Below, piece by piece: positions 1 through 10,866 of a stretch of 64,000 bases of DNA. Location of the stretch: the NCBI GenBank assembly GCA_029945375.1, contig CM057058.1, forward strand, positions 1 through 64,000, given 5' to 3'. How positions within the stretch are numbered: position 1 is the stretch's first letter; every line of letters starts with the position of its first letter. This DNA comes from Agaricus subrufescens (taxonomy: Eukaryota; Basidiomycota; Agaricomycetes; Agaricales; Agaricaceae). Both the position numbers and the translations under genes were made by a program. The notes beneath the pieces were generated by a model. The model did no database searches and was not told the DNA's origin. It was given only the letters and a program-made list of their open reading frames with translations.

Positions 1-227
1 CAACTTGAGGCCAGCAGCACTGCAACTGTGCTCACCGCCAGCTGGGGCCATCACTCCAGGCGTGATGTCCAGGTCACCCCAGGTCACACCCGAGAACAGG
101 ATCGAGGACAGGAAAGCATGACAGAGAACCCGGGATGCGGGGATGGACAGGGGATGCCCGAGGGGGCTCCACATCGTGTTGAAACAACGTTATTCGAAAA
201 TAGAAACATACAAAGTAATATTTTTGT
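1..227. other. left edge, no gene seen
   Basis: This short stretch precedes the first recognisable unit of the 505-bp repeat. Short open frames occur on both strands, but none resembles a known protein and none has plausible splice structure. It may be the diverged end of an earlier repeat unit that lies mostly outside the window. Confidence 0.4.
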
Positions 228-1745
228 TGCCAATGCATACATTGGCTCATCGGAGCGGAACGCCTTGCTCGTTTAACTTGAAATTTGGAGTGTAAGCGGC
301 GGTATACGTTGTCAGTACGTACCTGAAGTTTCATAGTTGTCAGCACAAAAGGGAACTACCTGTGGAATGTTCTTTATTGATGGTATTAGACACTCTTGAC
401 TTCAACGACAGATAGCAAGCGTAAAGGTGGTTCAGTTGACTTCAAACTCGGTGCACAAAAGGGTTATGGTAATCGCATTACGCAGCTAAAATTTGGTGAA
501 TTAAGAGTTAGTATAGCGCATGCGACGACGAATTCTGTCAAACTCACCTATCAACCAAATTGTCCGATTTTTCCTTGGCTCAATTTTACACTTCTCGCCT
601 TCTCGTTCCCTAATCCTCCCCTTTCCATCGTCGCGTTCTTTACAAAAATGTTTGAGCCCTATTGGTGGGCATGATGGCAACCAGTGACGACACGAAAATG
701 GAGGTAAGGGAGTGGAGATACATTGATATTGCAGCCAATGCATAGTTTGGCCTGTCGTAGCACGACGCCATGCCCCTTTGACTTCAAATTATGGGAGCGA
801 GTAGGGATGGGGATCATTAACGCGTACCTAGAATATGGGAGGTGTCAGTGCAAAAGCGAATTACCTACGGAATATTCTGTATTGATGGCAGCAGACACCC
901 TTGAGTTCGACAGCGAATAGCAAAGGTAAAAATACTTCAATTAATTTCAAAATTTGTACACATGAAGGCTACCGAAATCGCGTTACACAACTAAAATTTG
1001 GTGACTTTAAAGTGAGTATAGGGCCTGCGACGACTAGTTCTTTCAAACTTACCTGTTTACCAAATTGTCCTATTTTTCCTCGCTTCAGTTTTCGATCCCT
1101 ACCCTCCTCGTTCTCCCATCCTCCCTTTTCCATCAACCCGTCCTTCCAGAAGAAGTTTGAGCCCGATCGGTGGGCATGGAAGCGACCAATGATGAAACAA
1201 ACATGGAGGTAAGGGAGTGGAGACACATTGATGTTGTAGCCAATGTGCAGTTTGGCTTGCCGTTGCACGACGCCTTATCCGTTTCACTTCAAATTTGGAA
1301 GGTAGAGAGCGACAAACGTAATGGAGATGTACCTAGAAAATGAGAAGTGTTAGTGCAAAAGCGAATTACCTGCGGAATATTCTTTATGTGTGCTTGTAGA
1401 CAGCCTTGACTTTGACACCGAATAGAAAACGTAAAAGTGGTTCAATTCACTTCAAATCTTGTACACACGCGGTCTACTATAATCGCATTACACGGTTAAA
1501 CTTTGGTGAATTTAGAATGAGTATAGCGCCCGCGACGACAAGTTCTTTCAAACTTACCTGTCTACCAAGTTGTCCCATTTTTCCTCGCTTCAAATCTCAA
1601 CCCCTACCCTTCTCGTTCTCCAATCTTCCCCTTTCCATCAACCTATCCTTCCAAAAAAAATTTGAGCACGATCGGTCGGCATGGCGGCGACCTGTGGTGA
1701 GACGAACATGGAGGTGGGAGGGTGGAGTAGTGGCAGCACAGCCAC
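228..1745. repeat. three tandem copies of a ~505-bp satellite-like unit
   Basis: Three diverged copies follow each other with landmarks at equal distances. The segment starting TTGACTTC or its variants lies at 396, 901 and 1406, exactly 505 bp apart. Each unit carries the same order of blocks: a GCCAATGCATAGTTTGGC-like block, a block containing AAATTACCT and GGAATATTCT-like sequence, the TTGACTT block, a CAGCTAAAATTTGGTGA block, CTACCAAATTGTCC, and GATCGGTGGGCATGG. A frame of roughly 90 codons stays open on the plus strand in all three copies with only non-ATG starts, and the opposite strand also has conserved open frames, so coding is unproven. The copies differ at many positions, so this is an old array. 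Whether it is subtelomeric, centromeric or a transposon end cannot be told. Confidence 0.8.
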
Positions 1746-2509
1746 CACGCGGCCATACTGTAGCAACGCGGGAACAACCACCGGCAATTCCCGGGGCTGG
1801 CCACCCATAGACAACCAAGCAGAGCCACCGATTATCTAATCTGGTGGCAGGCTATTTTAGTGACCAATTGTCAAAAGAGTCGACTCCGGGCGAGTTTTTT
1901 GCAAATAACTCGACCAAAACCAGATGTTTTCCCACGAAAGTACCACCACCAAAAGGGAAAAAATTCAGCGCATTTTTTGAGGTATCAAACTCCACTGCTC
2001 ACGTAATCATACCGTTGGCCAATGATACAGCACCGAAGTGATTGCAAATATCTCCGTCAATACTAAACTATATAGAATCATTCTTATACCACTCGGATCG
2101 CACGATTTTTGTTGTATTTTTCAATATTTTTCTGACAATGCTAGAGTGATTTCCCACATATGTTTTTTCCAAAGAGCGGAGAAATCAGTACATATGTCAT
2201 TTTCCTTATATCTCATCAACGGCTCATGGGCCGAATATGGTTCCCATATAAAAAATGGATATCGAATTTTTCTCCTATTTATCATTATTTTTTCTAAGGG
2301 ATCCACTCACATGCATTTTCCCACTCAGGAAGGGACAGAGGCATGACTAAGCGAAGGTAAGGGGCCACCGTGATGCCACCTTGATGCCACCTTTACATAT
2401 GTAAGCAGCCCACTGATGCCACCAGTGTGTATGTAAGCTTACCTTTGCGCGCATAGCCACCATCCATCATGCCTTTCGGCACCTGCCGAAGGTAACATGG
2501 CTGACAAAT

Positions 2510-2537
2510 GTACCTTTCGGGCATAGCCGAAAGGTAC
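2510..2537. repeat. perfect 11-bp inverted repeat, 6-nt loop
   Basis: The arms GTACCTTTCGG (2510-2520) and CCGAAAGGTAC (2527-2537) are exact reverse complements around the loop GCATAG. A related imperfect hairpin (CCTTTCGGCA and TGCCGAAGG) lies about 40 bp upstream near 2472-2492. Function is unknown. Confidence 0.8.
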
Positions 2538-2698
2538 CACTGAAGCCACCTTTCGAAAATAAATAAAGAAAAATCCATATCAATTCAACCACTGGTCCAA
2601 TTGCCACGATATTATATGCGTTAGAACGGAAATTAAAATGCGAATTTATTTGTGCTATTACCTAAGCAGGAGAGAAACAAACAAAAGACGTAACGGTG

Positions 2699-2725
2699 AC
2701 TGAGAGTGCCTACAGCACTCTCAGT
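2699..2725. repeat. perfect 11-bp inverted repeat, 5-nt loop
   Basis: The arms ACTGAGAGTGC (2699-2709) and GCACTCTCAGT (2715-2725) are exact reverse complements around CTACA. No adjacent gene was recognised, so a role as a transcription end or an element terminus is only a guess. Confidence 0.75.
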
Positions 2726-3019
2726 GATAATACTGCTAGGAGGAGAATAGATGCACGTACGGAGGTTTGAGAGAGGTGGGATCCATGGTAAGCGTTGAAA
2801 GCAACAACGGTTACACTGCTTGTTGGTCCAAAAGGCCGGCCTTGCGGTGCGACGTAAAAAGTCAAGTGCATGATAGCAATCAACTTTGCAACTGCGTAAA
2901 AGCATCCAATGCCAACCTGGAGAGGTCATATATGCACTCGCATTTCCAAAAGACAGGTATATTAGTATTAGAATAACGTTGTTCAGAAAGAGAGACCTAC
3001 CAGGTAGTAATGGTAATGT

Positions 3020-3530
3020 CTATGCCTAGTTTGGCTTGTCGTAGCATAACGACTGGCTCGTTTGGCTTGAAGTTTGACGTGTGAGCAGCGATGTGCATCG
3101 TCAACGTGTGCGTAGATTTTAAAAGGCGTCGGTGCGAAAGAGAAATACCTACATAATATTCTTTATCAATGGCAGTGGACAGCGTTGGCTTCGATGACAG
3201 ATAGCGAATGCAGAAATCGTTCAATTGACATGAAACTTCGTAGAGAGTGAGACTATAGTAGTCGCAAAATGCAGCTAAAGTTTGGTGAATTGAGCATGAG
3301 TATACGGCCCACGGCAACGGATTCTCTCAAACTTACCTATCTACCAAATTGTGGAATTTTTCCTCAGCCCAATATCCAACTGCTGCCATTGTCGTTCTCC
3401 ATTCTTCCCCTTTCAATAGTCACGTCCTCCCATAAAAAGATTCAGCCCAATCGGTGGGCATGGTGGGGTCCTGCGACGAGATGAACGTGGAGGGAAGGGA
3501 GGAGAGTGATGGCAGCACAGCCACCACAAG
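3020..3530. repeat. detached fourth copy of the 505-bp unit
   Basis: The same blocks recur in the same order. They run from TAGTTTGGCTTGTCGTAGCA (3027), through the TTGGCTTCGATGACAG segment (3185) and CAGCTAAAGTTTGGTGAATT (3271), to CAATCGGTGGGCATGG and the GATGGCAGCACAGCCACCAC end. That last stretch is nearly identical to the end of copy three (about 1730-1750). The plus-strand frame kept open in the first three copies is broken here by stops near 3250-3262, which argues against the frame being a maintained gene. Confidence 0.75.
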
Positions 3531-3615
3531 GTCTTGGGGTTTGCGGGGAGGAAATGGTCGGCATGATACAACCCAAATTATGTATCAATATCAAATGGCG
3601 ACTATTTACAGATCC

Positions 3616-5003
3616 TCATCTAACATGAATTGACTGGAATGCGTCAGCCACAGACTCTCTGAGTAACTCGGCCTCCATCAACGTTTCCATATCAGACCAA
3701 CAATCAACCGCGGGAGCACCACTCCCGGGACCCTGATACTTGTCCAACAGTTCATCGAAAAATTTTCCTGCACCACTCATATGCAGGATCCCAGCTATGG
3801 CGGCATGAATTTCGATATACATAGGGTTGGGCAGGTTGATGGGGTGATTTCGTTTACGGTTAGGAGGAGGGAAACATTTGTCGCTGTGGTCCACGAAAAT
3901 GACACGATTATTCTCGGGTTTGTGAATGAGTCCGACTCGTTGATCGTAAATCTTCAGGTTGTACACGTGCTCCGTCTGGTTTAGTCAAAAATTAGGACAA
4001 GCTCACAAGGAAAAGCTGAACCTGACCTCTGTTTTCTTCAAACATAATCGAAAGTCGTCAAATGCGTAGTGTGCATCTCCGTGAAGCGTTATACCATTTG
4101 ACGGGTCATCCAGCTTTCCATCCAATTCCTCGAGTGTCTTGAAGGGAAGACGCGTGAAATTCACCAAGATGTCAAACGTTGTCAGAGCAGAATCGTACTG
4201 CGATACATTCCGTCAGCGAGTACTCTAAGGTGGTGCATATGTCTCACCGATTTGGACTTCAAATCAAATTTTCCGATTGCCCTACGAAGTATGTGGCAAC
4301 CTTCCAACTTGAAAAATTGGGTGCCCCTAATCATATGATCAGGGCAATTGAAATCTTGACATCCTGTTATGACACACGTAAAGCCATCTCGTATCTTGAC
4401 CTGAAATGAGGAGGTAAACGAGGATCACTTTCTTGACAGTGAGTGTACGCACGTCGTCAAACGACGGCTTCCGGCTACTTATGCCTCCCATAAGGTGTGA
4501 GCCAGTTTGATTGCGGGTTGGGGTAGCGATATCAGAGGGCGTCTGATTCAGTTGAGTGGCATGGGCTCCGGAGCATTTGACTGCGGGAATAGTTATATTT
4601 CAGACTAGTGTTTTACGGAGCAATGACATTTACAGATAAATAACAGATGGGTGACCCACGTAGTGCCGAGTGCTTCAAGCGCGTCAATCACATCTGCTTG
4701 TTTCGAACATGCCAAAATTGCAGTTGCCACGTAACGTTTCCCCTCTTCGCCGCCACACTCTCCTGCATGAGCAAGCATGGCAAGCATCACTTGACTGAGT
4801 GATACGGATGCCGCGTTTTTGTTAGTTATATGCCGTAAGGTACTTCGGGCATTGGGTGCGAACTTGTCGTTGACAATCTTCTCTGCCGCATGGACTAATT
4901 CCACGAGGGAGAGCTTGCTGTTACTGATAGGTTCGATACTGGACTTGATTTCCCGATTGTAAAGTTCGACAGAAGCTTGGGCAGAGGCTGACATCGTCGA
5001 CAT
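3616..5003 (-). CDS. HNH nuclease domain protein (HNH_2-like)
   Basis: A five-exon model gives 393 aa: exons 5003-4634, 4580-4453, 4400-4248, 4197-4027 and 3975-3616. All introns are 50-53 nt with GT..AG ends and the phases agree. The start at 5003 (MSTMSASAQASVEL) was chosen over an ATG at 5087 by its resemblance to fungal HNH proteins. From about residue 167 the protein reads KIRDGFTCVITG, then CHILRRAIGKFD, then DPSNGITLHGDAHYAFDDF. This matches the order of the fungal HNH_2 family: a C-terminal V.RD..C.iTG strand, a first His in C/A-H-I-L, Asn in NGI.L, and a final H..FD. Such proteins are thought to be metal-dependent nucleases; the in vivo substrate is unknown. The N-terminal ~165 residues are helical and unrecognised. 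The neighbours give no functional clue. Confidence 0.8.
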
Positions 5004-5423
5004 GGAGAACGACGTAGAATCTAGAGAATCACTTTTGGTGTGAGCTATGGACAAGAGCTTCGAGTGGTTCGAGTGAAAGAAGTACAACCAGGCATAATAA
5101 GCACTGCTTTTTGTTTGTCTTTACTTGTCCACTTCAACGCGTCACACCTGTAGTCTTTAAGAACGCTTTGGCAAGTCTCTCTCTCTCCCCTCACGCCACT
5201 CATCTAGCTCCAGTATCATGGTTGGGAGAAATATGTTCAAAGTGCGGGGACTGAGATTGCTTACCAGCTCTGACCATTCTTTGCATCCTGATACCCTCAT
5301 GTACATTTACTTTTACACCATGCACCCCGGATCACTCACAGTTCGGGTACAATCCATATTTCATGTGATAATTCTGCAGCCTACGTGGGAGTGCATCCTT
5401 GAAAACGATCGCTACTTGCCACC
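5004..5423. other. intergenic between divergent HNH gene and P450 relic
   Basis: No gene is seen. The minus-strand part should contain the HNH gene promoter and 5' leader. A CT-rich run (TCTCTCTCTCCCCTC, about 5177-5191) lies here. Confidence 0.4.
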
Positions 5424-5792
5424 ATGTCCACCGTCTTCAGCAAGCTATGGCCAGCCCTTTCTAAACACATCGCTCTCGCAACTGCCGGTATTACACTCAC
5501 CCTCACCTCTGACCTTGCACTCTCTCCAGCCTACTCCCTCTACCTCCTCTTCCGCCGACTCATCCTCTGGCCCTACCCCCCCTCCCCCCTCCGCCACCTC
5601 CCAGGGCCCCCCACAGGAAACATCCTCCTCGACCAATCCCTGCCTCATCCTCAAAAGCGAAGCAGGCATACCCCAGCGCGAATGGGTCAAGGAATACGGA
5701 CCTGTCGTCCGTTTAGTCGGACCCATAGGCATAGAACGATCTTATCCAAGAGTATACTGACTGGTTCGGAATGCAGAGTATTGTACAAATAA
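5424..5792 (+). pseudogene. truncated, frameshifted P450 5' fragment
   Basis: From ATG 5424 the frame gives a membrane-anchor-like N-terminus, then FRRLILWPYPPSPLRHLPGP, the Pro-rich hinge of microsomal P450s. About 20 codons later the family resemblance jumps to another frame, which reads SEAGIPQREWVKEYGPVVRL and VGPIGIER. This is the same segment as RYGEAVHMVGPVGIER in the intact P450 at 10867-13003. Homology then ends: the family continuation LKPEALHQILTKDW is represented only by scrambled remnants near 5744-5770, and no I-helix, ExxR or heme-binding segment follows. A stop is reached at 5792. This is best read as a dead paralogue fragment with at least one frameshift and a 3' truncation. 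A short unannotated intron could explain the frame change but not the missing 80% of the gene. Confidence 0.75.
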
Positions 5793-6062
5793 ATAAACGG
5801 TTCATCATGCATCAGCATTCTTGTTTATGGCTGGTTAAAGAACAATGAGCGACTGCTAGGGGAGCGGAGATCTCAGATGAGTGCGCGGCGAGTGAGAGTT
5901 GGAAGGGATACTAGGAACTTTTGACTGACAATAAAATATGCGATCGAGTTTTCGCAAAAAAAACAAAAAAAACAATGGCAAAATACAGCAAATACCACAT
6001 AAGATTACACAAAAGAGAAACTTGGAAACATGGACAGTAGCTCACACTAGACGGGGAAAGTA

Positions 6063-7796
6063 TTATGGAGAAACCCCCTCCGAGGCAGGCACATGATTCT
6101 GCGACAAAGATTTTATGATATTCTGCAGCTCCTTTGTCTGCTGCACCGCCCTCTCTCGCTCCTCCAATCTCACAAGCACCAGCGTCGGAACCAAGAACCG
6201 GACCGCAGACCACAAATCATTACGCTCTGCGAGCATCTCCCCAAGTTCAGGATCGTCATGCTCAAACGATTCTTCCCAGGTAACACCACTCTCAACAACA
6301 CATCGGAGGGGCACGATTTGACTAAGGAAGATTGCGAGGGGTACTGATTCAGTGAGTTTGGATACTCCCATGGACAGCTTTTGTAGATTTGAGAATACAG
6401 GGAATGGCGACGACGAAGAAGAAGGAACAAGATCGGCAGAGGCGTCGAGAAAAACACTGAGAGCACCGAGGCGATTACAGTGTTGAGCAAAGGGAAGGAG
6501 GGCTTCGAGTGTCAATTCCGGTGATACAAGATTGAGTGGTTCGCTATTCAAGTTGAGTGTTTCCAACGACGGCCACCTCGTCGCGAGGATTTCAACGTCC
6601 CCTTGTTTGAGTAAGAGAGGATGTTGATGAACAATCTCAAACGACGTCAAGTTGGCGCATGCCAAAAGCGGTTTGAGAGTGTCCATCCCGACGCGTAGAC
6701 TCGCACTGCTTTCTTCACCCAGATCACCCACGGGAGCCCGACGAGGAGAAATCAAGGTGAGTAACTTGAGCATTTGGCAATTCTCCGAAACAGCCACGAG
6801 AAGTTGATGGATCACGGACGGCGTCTCAAAGTTGGGTGACTCGACGTATAGCATAGTTATGCTAGAGACAGAGAATGGGATGGTGAGGAAGCGTTGTAAG
6901 TCCTTGTACGTGGTGGTAAGCGAGAGATCCCACAAGGACGCAAACGCGCCTTCCGACAATTCAGGATTGAACACGGCAATATCACCAGGATCACCGTTCC
7001 CCTGCTCCTCAGAGTAGTGAAATTCGATGCAACCGAGTTTAGGGAGTTTCGAGACGCACTCTGCGACGCGTGTCGTGAAGGAGAATCGGGGTAGAACGAG
7101 TTTATGAAGATTGGGAATGGATTCGAAAAGTCTGACTACGTCGGGTTCAATGGCATTCATTGGTATGTTTGTTTGCAAGTTGAGAGACGTTAGGCCAGGC
7201 ATCCGAGCAGCGATCTCATCAAAAAATGGATGCAGCAAGGCATTTGAGGATAGGGTGGGGGAGAAATCGGGGAGATGTATGGTAAAGCTCTTGACACTGG
7301 CGTTCATGAACACGACGCAGAGGGGTATTGGCGCTCTCCAGCCAAGTGTGTGCATGTTGGGCAAGATGGAGAGAGATATTCGTGTTCTACCAATATCGTC
7401 AAACACGCTTTGGCATAGCTTGTGTTTGGACTCGCGTTCGTTGTAGACAAGCTCCCGGACGCGTTTTGAATAGCGGTGGAAATGGTTCCAGTCACTTGCT
7501 TCGGGCTGCCGCGAAAATTTCTGCACGGAGACATGAATCTGGCAGTAGAGAGAGAGCAACGCAGAGCCAGGACTCACGTATTTTCCCGAGTCCAATTCCT
7601 TCAAGGGCGCCAATAGGCTAAAGAGTCGATGGAGGTCGCTGACCTGTCTCCAGAGGGTATCTAGCGCGATCTCTGACCAGGCGCGCGAGACGAGGGCATT
7701 GTTGAGGTTGGAGCGGTCATCCAAGGCCTTGAACGCGGTGGCTAGGAGCTCTGGAATGGCGAGGACGCGGTGCATCGTCGTCGGAAGGCCATTCAT
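6063..7796 (-). CDS. F-box-like / leucine-rich repeat protein
   Basis: A single uninterrupted frame encodes 577 aa. Residues about 10-55 (LAIPELLATAFKALDD ... ALVSRAWSEIALDTLWRQV) have the F-box-like pattern common in Agaricomycetes: a hydrophobic LP-type start, then Cys/Ser-R.W...A...LW. The rest is made of irregular leucine-rich segments, such as MPGLTSLNLQTNI, IPNLHKLVLPRF and WPSLETLNLNSEPLN, as in substrate receptors of SCF ubiquitin ligases. The C-terminus (about 525-560) is charged and may form a coiled coil. Basidiomycete genomes carry large expanded families of such genes, so a specific substrate cannot be named. The lack of introns is usual for this family. Confidence 0.8.
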   Translation of the reverse strand: MNGLPTTMHRVLAIPELLATAFKALDDRSNLNNALVSRAWSEIALDTLWRQVSDLHRLFSLLAPLKELDSGKYVSPGSALLSLYCQIHVSVQKFSRQPEASDWNHFHRYSKRVRELVYNERESKHKLCQSVFDDIGRTRISLSILPNMHTLGWRAPIPLCVVFMNASVKSFTIHLPDFSPTLSSNALLHPFFDEIAARMPGLTSLNLQTNIPMNAIEPDVVRLFESIPNLHKLVLPRFSFTTRVAECVSKLPKLGCIEFHYSEEQGNGDPGDIAVFNPELSEGAFASLWDLSLTTTYKDLQRFLTIPFSVSSITMLYVESPNFETPSVIHQLLVAVSENCQMLKLLTLISPRRAPVGDLGEESSASLRVGMDTLKPLLACANLTSFEIVHQHPLLLKQGDVEILATRWPSLETLNLNSEPLNLVSPELTLEALLPFAQHCNRLGALSVFLDASADLVPSSSSSPFPVFSNLQKLSMGVSKLTESVPLAIFLSQIVPLRCVVESGVTWEESFEHDDPELGEMLAERNDLWSAVRFLVPTLVLVRLEERERAVQQTKELQNIIKSLSQNHVPASEGVSP

Positions 7797-8034
7797 TGTC
7801 GGTGGTGGTCGTCGCGAACAAGGCTATCAAGACATCACATGACAATATGTATATCTGCATTAAATATCCAGGAACAATCGATCTACAGGCAGCAGTGTCA
7901 TGTCCATTACACAGCCTTTATTACACGAGCAAAGTGACTGAAAAGTGCAGAAATGTACGGTAGGAAGGAGATAATAATGTCAATGAATACTCCAAGAAAG
8001 TAACATCAAGAGGAAACATGAAATTGGCAATCAT

Positions 8035-9263
8035 TTATGAAAGAAAAAGGGAGGCAAAGACAACACCGAGAAGGGAGATGCCGGAAACCGCGAGTGCAGA
8101 GGCATCGTTCGGTGAGTTGGTAGCACCAGCACCGCTGCCAGTTTGGGTGGCCGACCCCTTGCCGCCAGTTGCTGCGGGGCTAGAGGCACCGCTAGTGGAT
8201 GTGGAGGCACCGGATGGGGTAGGAAGACCAGTAAAGATTTCAGCACTGTTCATGCTAACACAGTTGGAAGAGGCGGGAATGCGAGCCGTGTAGGGCATGG
8301 AGGTGATAGCACCGAGAGATTCAGGTGGTTGGGTATAGGTGACGACGGCCCCATTGGTGGTGTATACGCCGGGGAAATCTTGGTTGTCACCGTGGCAGAC
8401 CTCGAACGTGCCATTTTGGGCATTGTTGGGGGCATTGTATGCACAACCGATACGATCATAGATGTGCTGGCAGTACTGCGCAGAATTGGGATCATCGTTG
8501 AGACAGACCTTGAAGCAGAAAGCGCCGCCGCCCATAAAGTTGTGCCAATTCGTCACCTGGGTGATTTTGCCGTCGGTAAAGTTGTTGGTCCAGACAGTAC
8601 CACCCAAGGGGTTTCCACGCTAGAGGAAAGAAGATGAGTTGAGGAAGATGCAGAGTAAGTAGACTGACCAAGTCGGCACCGTTGGGGTCGAGTTCGCCAC
8701 CAAAATCGTCTGCTTGAAGACCAATGAGAGTCTGGTCAATGAAACCAACGACCTGGCGGTAAGAGGGAGTAATCATATACTGGACACCGGTGAGGGCGCC
8801 AGCAGGGATAAGACGAGTGCCGTATCCGGGTTTTGAGCAGTAGGCAACGGTCTCGCCCTCTGTGTCGGCAATGATCTCGTTGGGCTTTGGAGAGGACCAG
8901 AGGCAGAAGTCTGTGGTAGAAAAATGGAGTTGGAGTGCCATCAGGGTGCGTGGCAACGAAAAGACATACCATTGATACCGTTCACATAGGCGTTTTGGCA
9001 GAGGGAATCAGGGCCTTCGGTAGACGAGTTGCATTGGTTGTAACCGGCCTGTGGGCCACGGACGAGGCCGGTGTCGGGGTCGACTTTGTAGGGCTGCGGG
9101 GCGCTGAGCGGTGCAAAAAAGGGCGGGAAATGGCGGGACTCACGAGATCAGTGGGGCTGGCAAAGTGCTTGGAAAGGAGCGGCGTGGCGGGGAAGGTGCC
9201 CGTGATCTGGGCGCGGACAGCAGAGCCGGCCAGGGCGAGAACAGCGACGGAAAGCGAAAACAT
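8035..9263 (-). CDS. GPI-anchored secreted glycoprotein (macrophage-activating-glycoprotein-like)
   Basis: Four exons (9263-9144, 9093-8970, 8910-8669 and 8619-8035) join in frame to 356 aa. Residues 1-18 (MFSLSVAVLALAGSAVRA) are a signal peptide. The middle has many paired cysteines, such as GYNQCNSST, DSLCQNAY, YCSKPGYG, FCFKVC and YCQHIYDRIGC, and an NFTD N-glycosylation site. The segment WTNNFTDGKITQVTNWHNFM is typical of the basidiomycete family annotated as macrophage activating glycoprotein. From about residue 295 the chain is Ser/Thr/Gly/Ala-rich and ends in a hydrophobic tail (ALAVSGISLLGVVFASLFLS), which fits a GPI anchor signal. The protein is therefore expected at the plasma membrane or cell wall. 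Its biochemical activity is unknown. Confidence 0.82.
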
Positions 9264-10866
9264 GGAAAACGAGCGGAGAGAACAGAAAACTTATGCCAAT
9301 CCTGTGCAAACACCTCCTCGTTTTATCCCCCACCCCCTATTTTTAGCGCCACCCCAAATAGCCTGCACCGCCACCTCGGTTTTACTCGCCCGCCCTGGCC
9401 AGCCAGCCCTGTGCTCTCGTCGGCTTCTTGCCCATCAGCTTGGCTCTTGGCGTCCAGCTCTCACTCACTCTCTTTCCACGGTAACAGACTGTTCGAGCAA
9501 CAACCATGCCGGTAGACGGGATCAGCGTTTGTTCCTTTTACCGTCCCCTATCAAACCATTGTTCTATGCTTAATCATCTTCCCAATAATACAACGGGCTG
9601 CCTGCGCGCTCTTCTCCATCAACATGCAGCGCAGCAATACCTTGACTGCAAAATCGGACGCACAAATTCACCTTCCGAACTCAACATGCGTCAGCTGCCT
9701 CCATTGATCTTAATACGCCACTTTACCTCAAGGCCCGAACCCACCCTTGACTTTCTCTTTGTAGCGCCAAAGATGTGCGTCTATCAAAAATCATCAAGCC
9801 CATGGGAGGATAACCACCGCTCGGGCAATGATCTATGAATATCATTGTCACCCCAATATTATTTATATATACCTCCAACATCATCATGGCTCCGCTCCAC
9901 CCCAAAATCGTATTACTGCCCTCTAGTACCATGAGATTGGTTGGAGTGAGCAGTGGAGTTACAGCTGAAATCATTCTCAGTGGTTAGGTAATGTATGGGT
10001 AGCGAACGCCGAACTTGATGGGACAACTCACCCACGGCCAACCTGCCCCGCTGCTGCCTCAAATCCAACTATCGCGACACAGGCGACTCGTCAGAGCTGG
10101 CGAAAGATGTGCACGACCATCAATTTGTTCCCTAGACCCCTCCATACCATGCCACCGTCTGCAAAGATCACAATCCCTTTTAGATGATTTCAGCATCACT
10201 TGATATCTTTGCACTACTATAGTACTCACTGAACGTTATTTTTTGAACTCAGCCGAGCAGCGGATGGTGACGTAATGCACAAGTCAACAAGCTTTGTTAC
10301 CAGATCTGCCGTGCGGGTCTTGGCTACCTATACCCGCATTATATCATACTCTCTTACAACCGTTTGTTAAAGCTAAAGCAAACAAAGAGCAACCCAATCA
10401 TCGCGATATTTCGTACCAAACGTTTTCCAGCGTCTACTACTCACTTGGCTTTCACATTTGTGGCCTAAAGGGGGACGAGCTTGACCAAATATATTAGCGT
10501 CGGGTGTATACTCCACGCCCATCTTCACCAATAAATGAAACATAAACAGGTAATCTGACTCTATGAAGCCTGGTATCATGATCGGATGATGGATTATAAT
10601 TTACCAAACTCCCTACTGTTTATCTTTGTGATTACACCTGAGGGAATCGTCCTAAGCAGAGGGACAGGGTCTACCAATATGGAGATCGGATATATTCAAC
10701 ACTTCTCGATCATTATACTAGTGAAGCATGAAGCATGAATCAATCAAGTAATTGTAAATTTATAGGGATCGCAAGTTAAGATCTATTGATACGCCTTATC
10801 CGAAGGGGCATTCCGTCAGTAGGTCCTGGAAGTGAGATCATTATTGAGTTAGGATATCAGTGTGTC
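9264..10866. other. intergenic, no gene recognised
   Basis: The left part is the promoter side of the GPI-anchored protein gene, with a C-rich tract near 9325-9360. Scattered short frames on both strands (for example 9506-9838) show no family resemblance and no consistent splice sites. Confidence 0.4.

Larger units (their letters stand above)
1746..3019. other. spacer between repeat copies, palindrome-rich
   Basis: No coding exon is recognised here. The region separates repeat copy three from the detached fourth copy. Its middle (about 2371-2540) contains three copies of TGATGCCACC (2371, 2382 and 2414), the 10-bp palindrome GTAAGCTTAC (2433-2442) and several inverted repeats listed separately. 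This density of short palindromes may mark a small non-autonomous mobile element, but no terminal repeats with target-site duplication could be defined. Confidence 0.4.

Noticed and set aside
396..1810. tandem plus-strand frames of ~90-130 codons in the 505-bp repeat as a gene family
   Set aside because: They start only at non-ATG codons, the opposite strand is equally open, and the fourth copy is broken by stops. Kept as repeat, not CDS.
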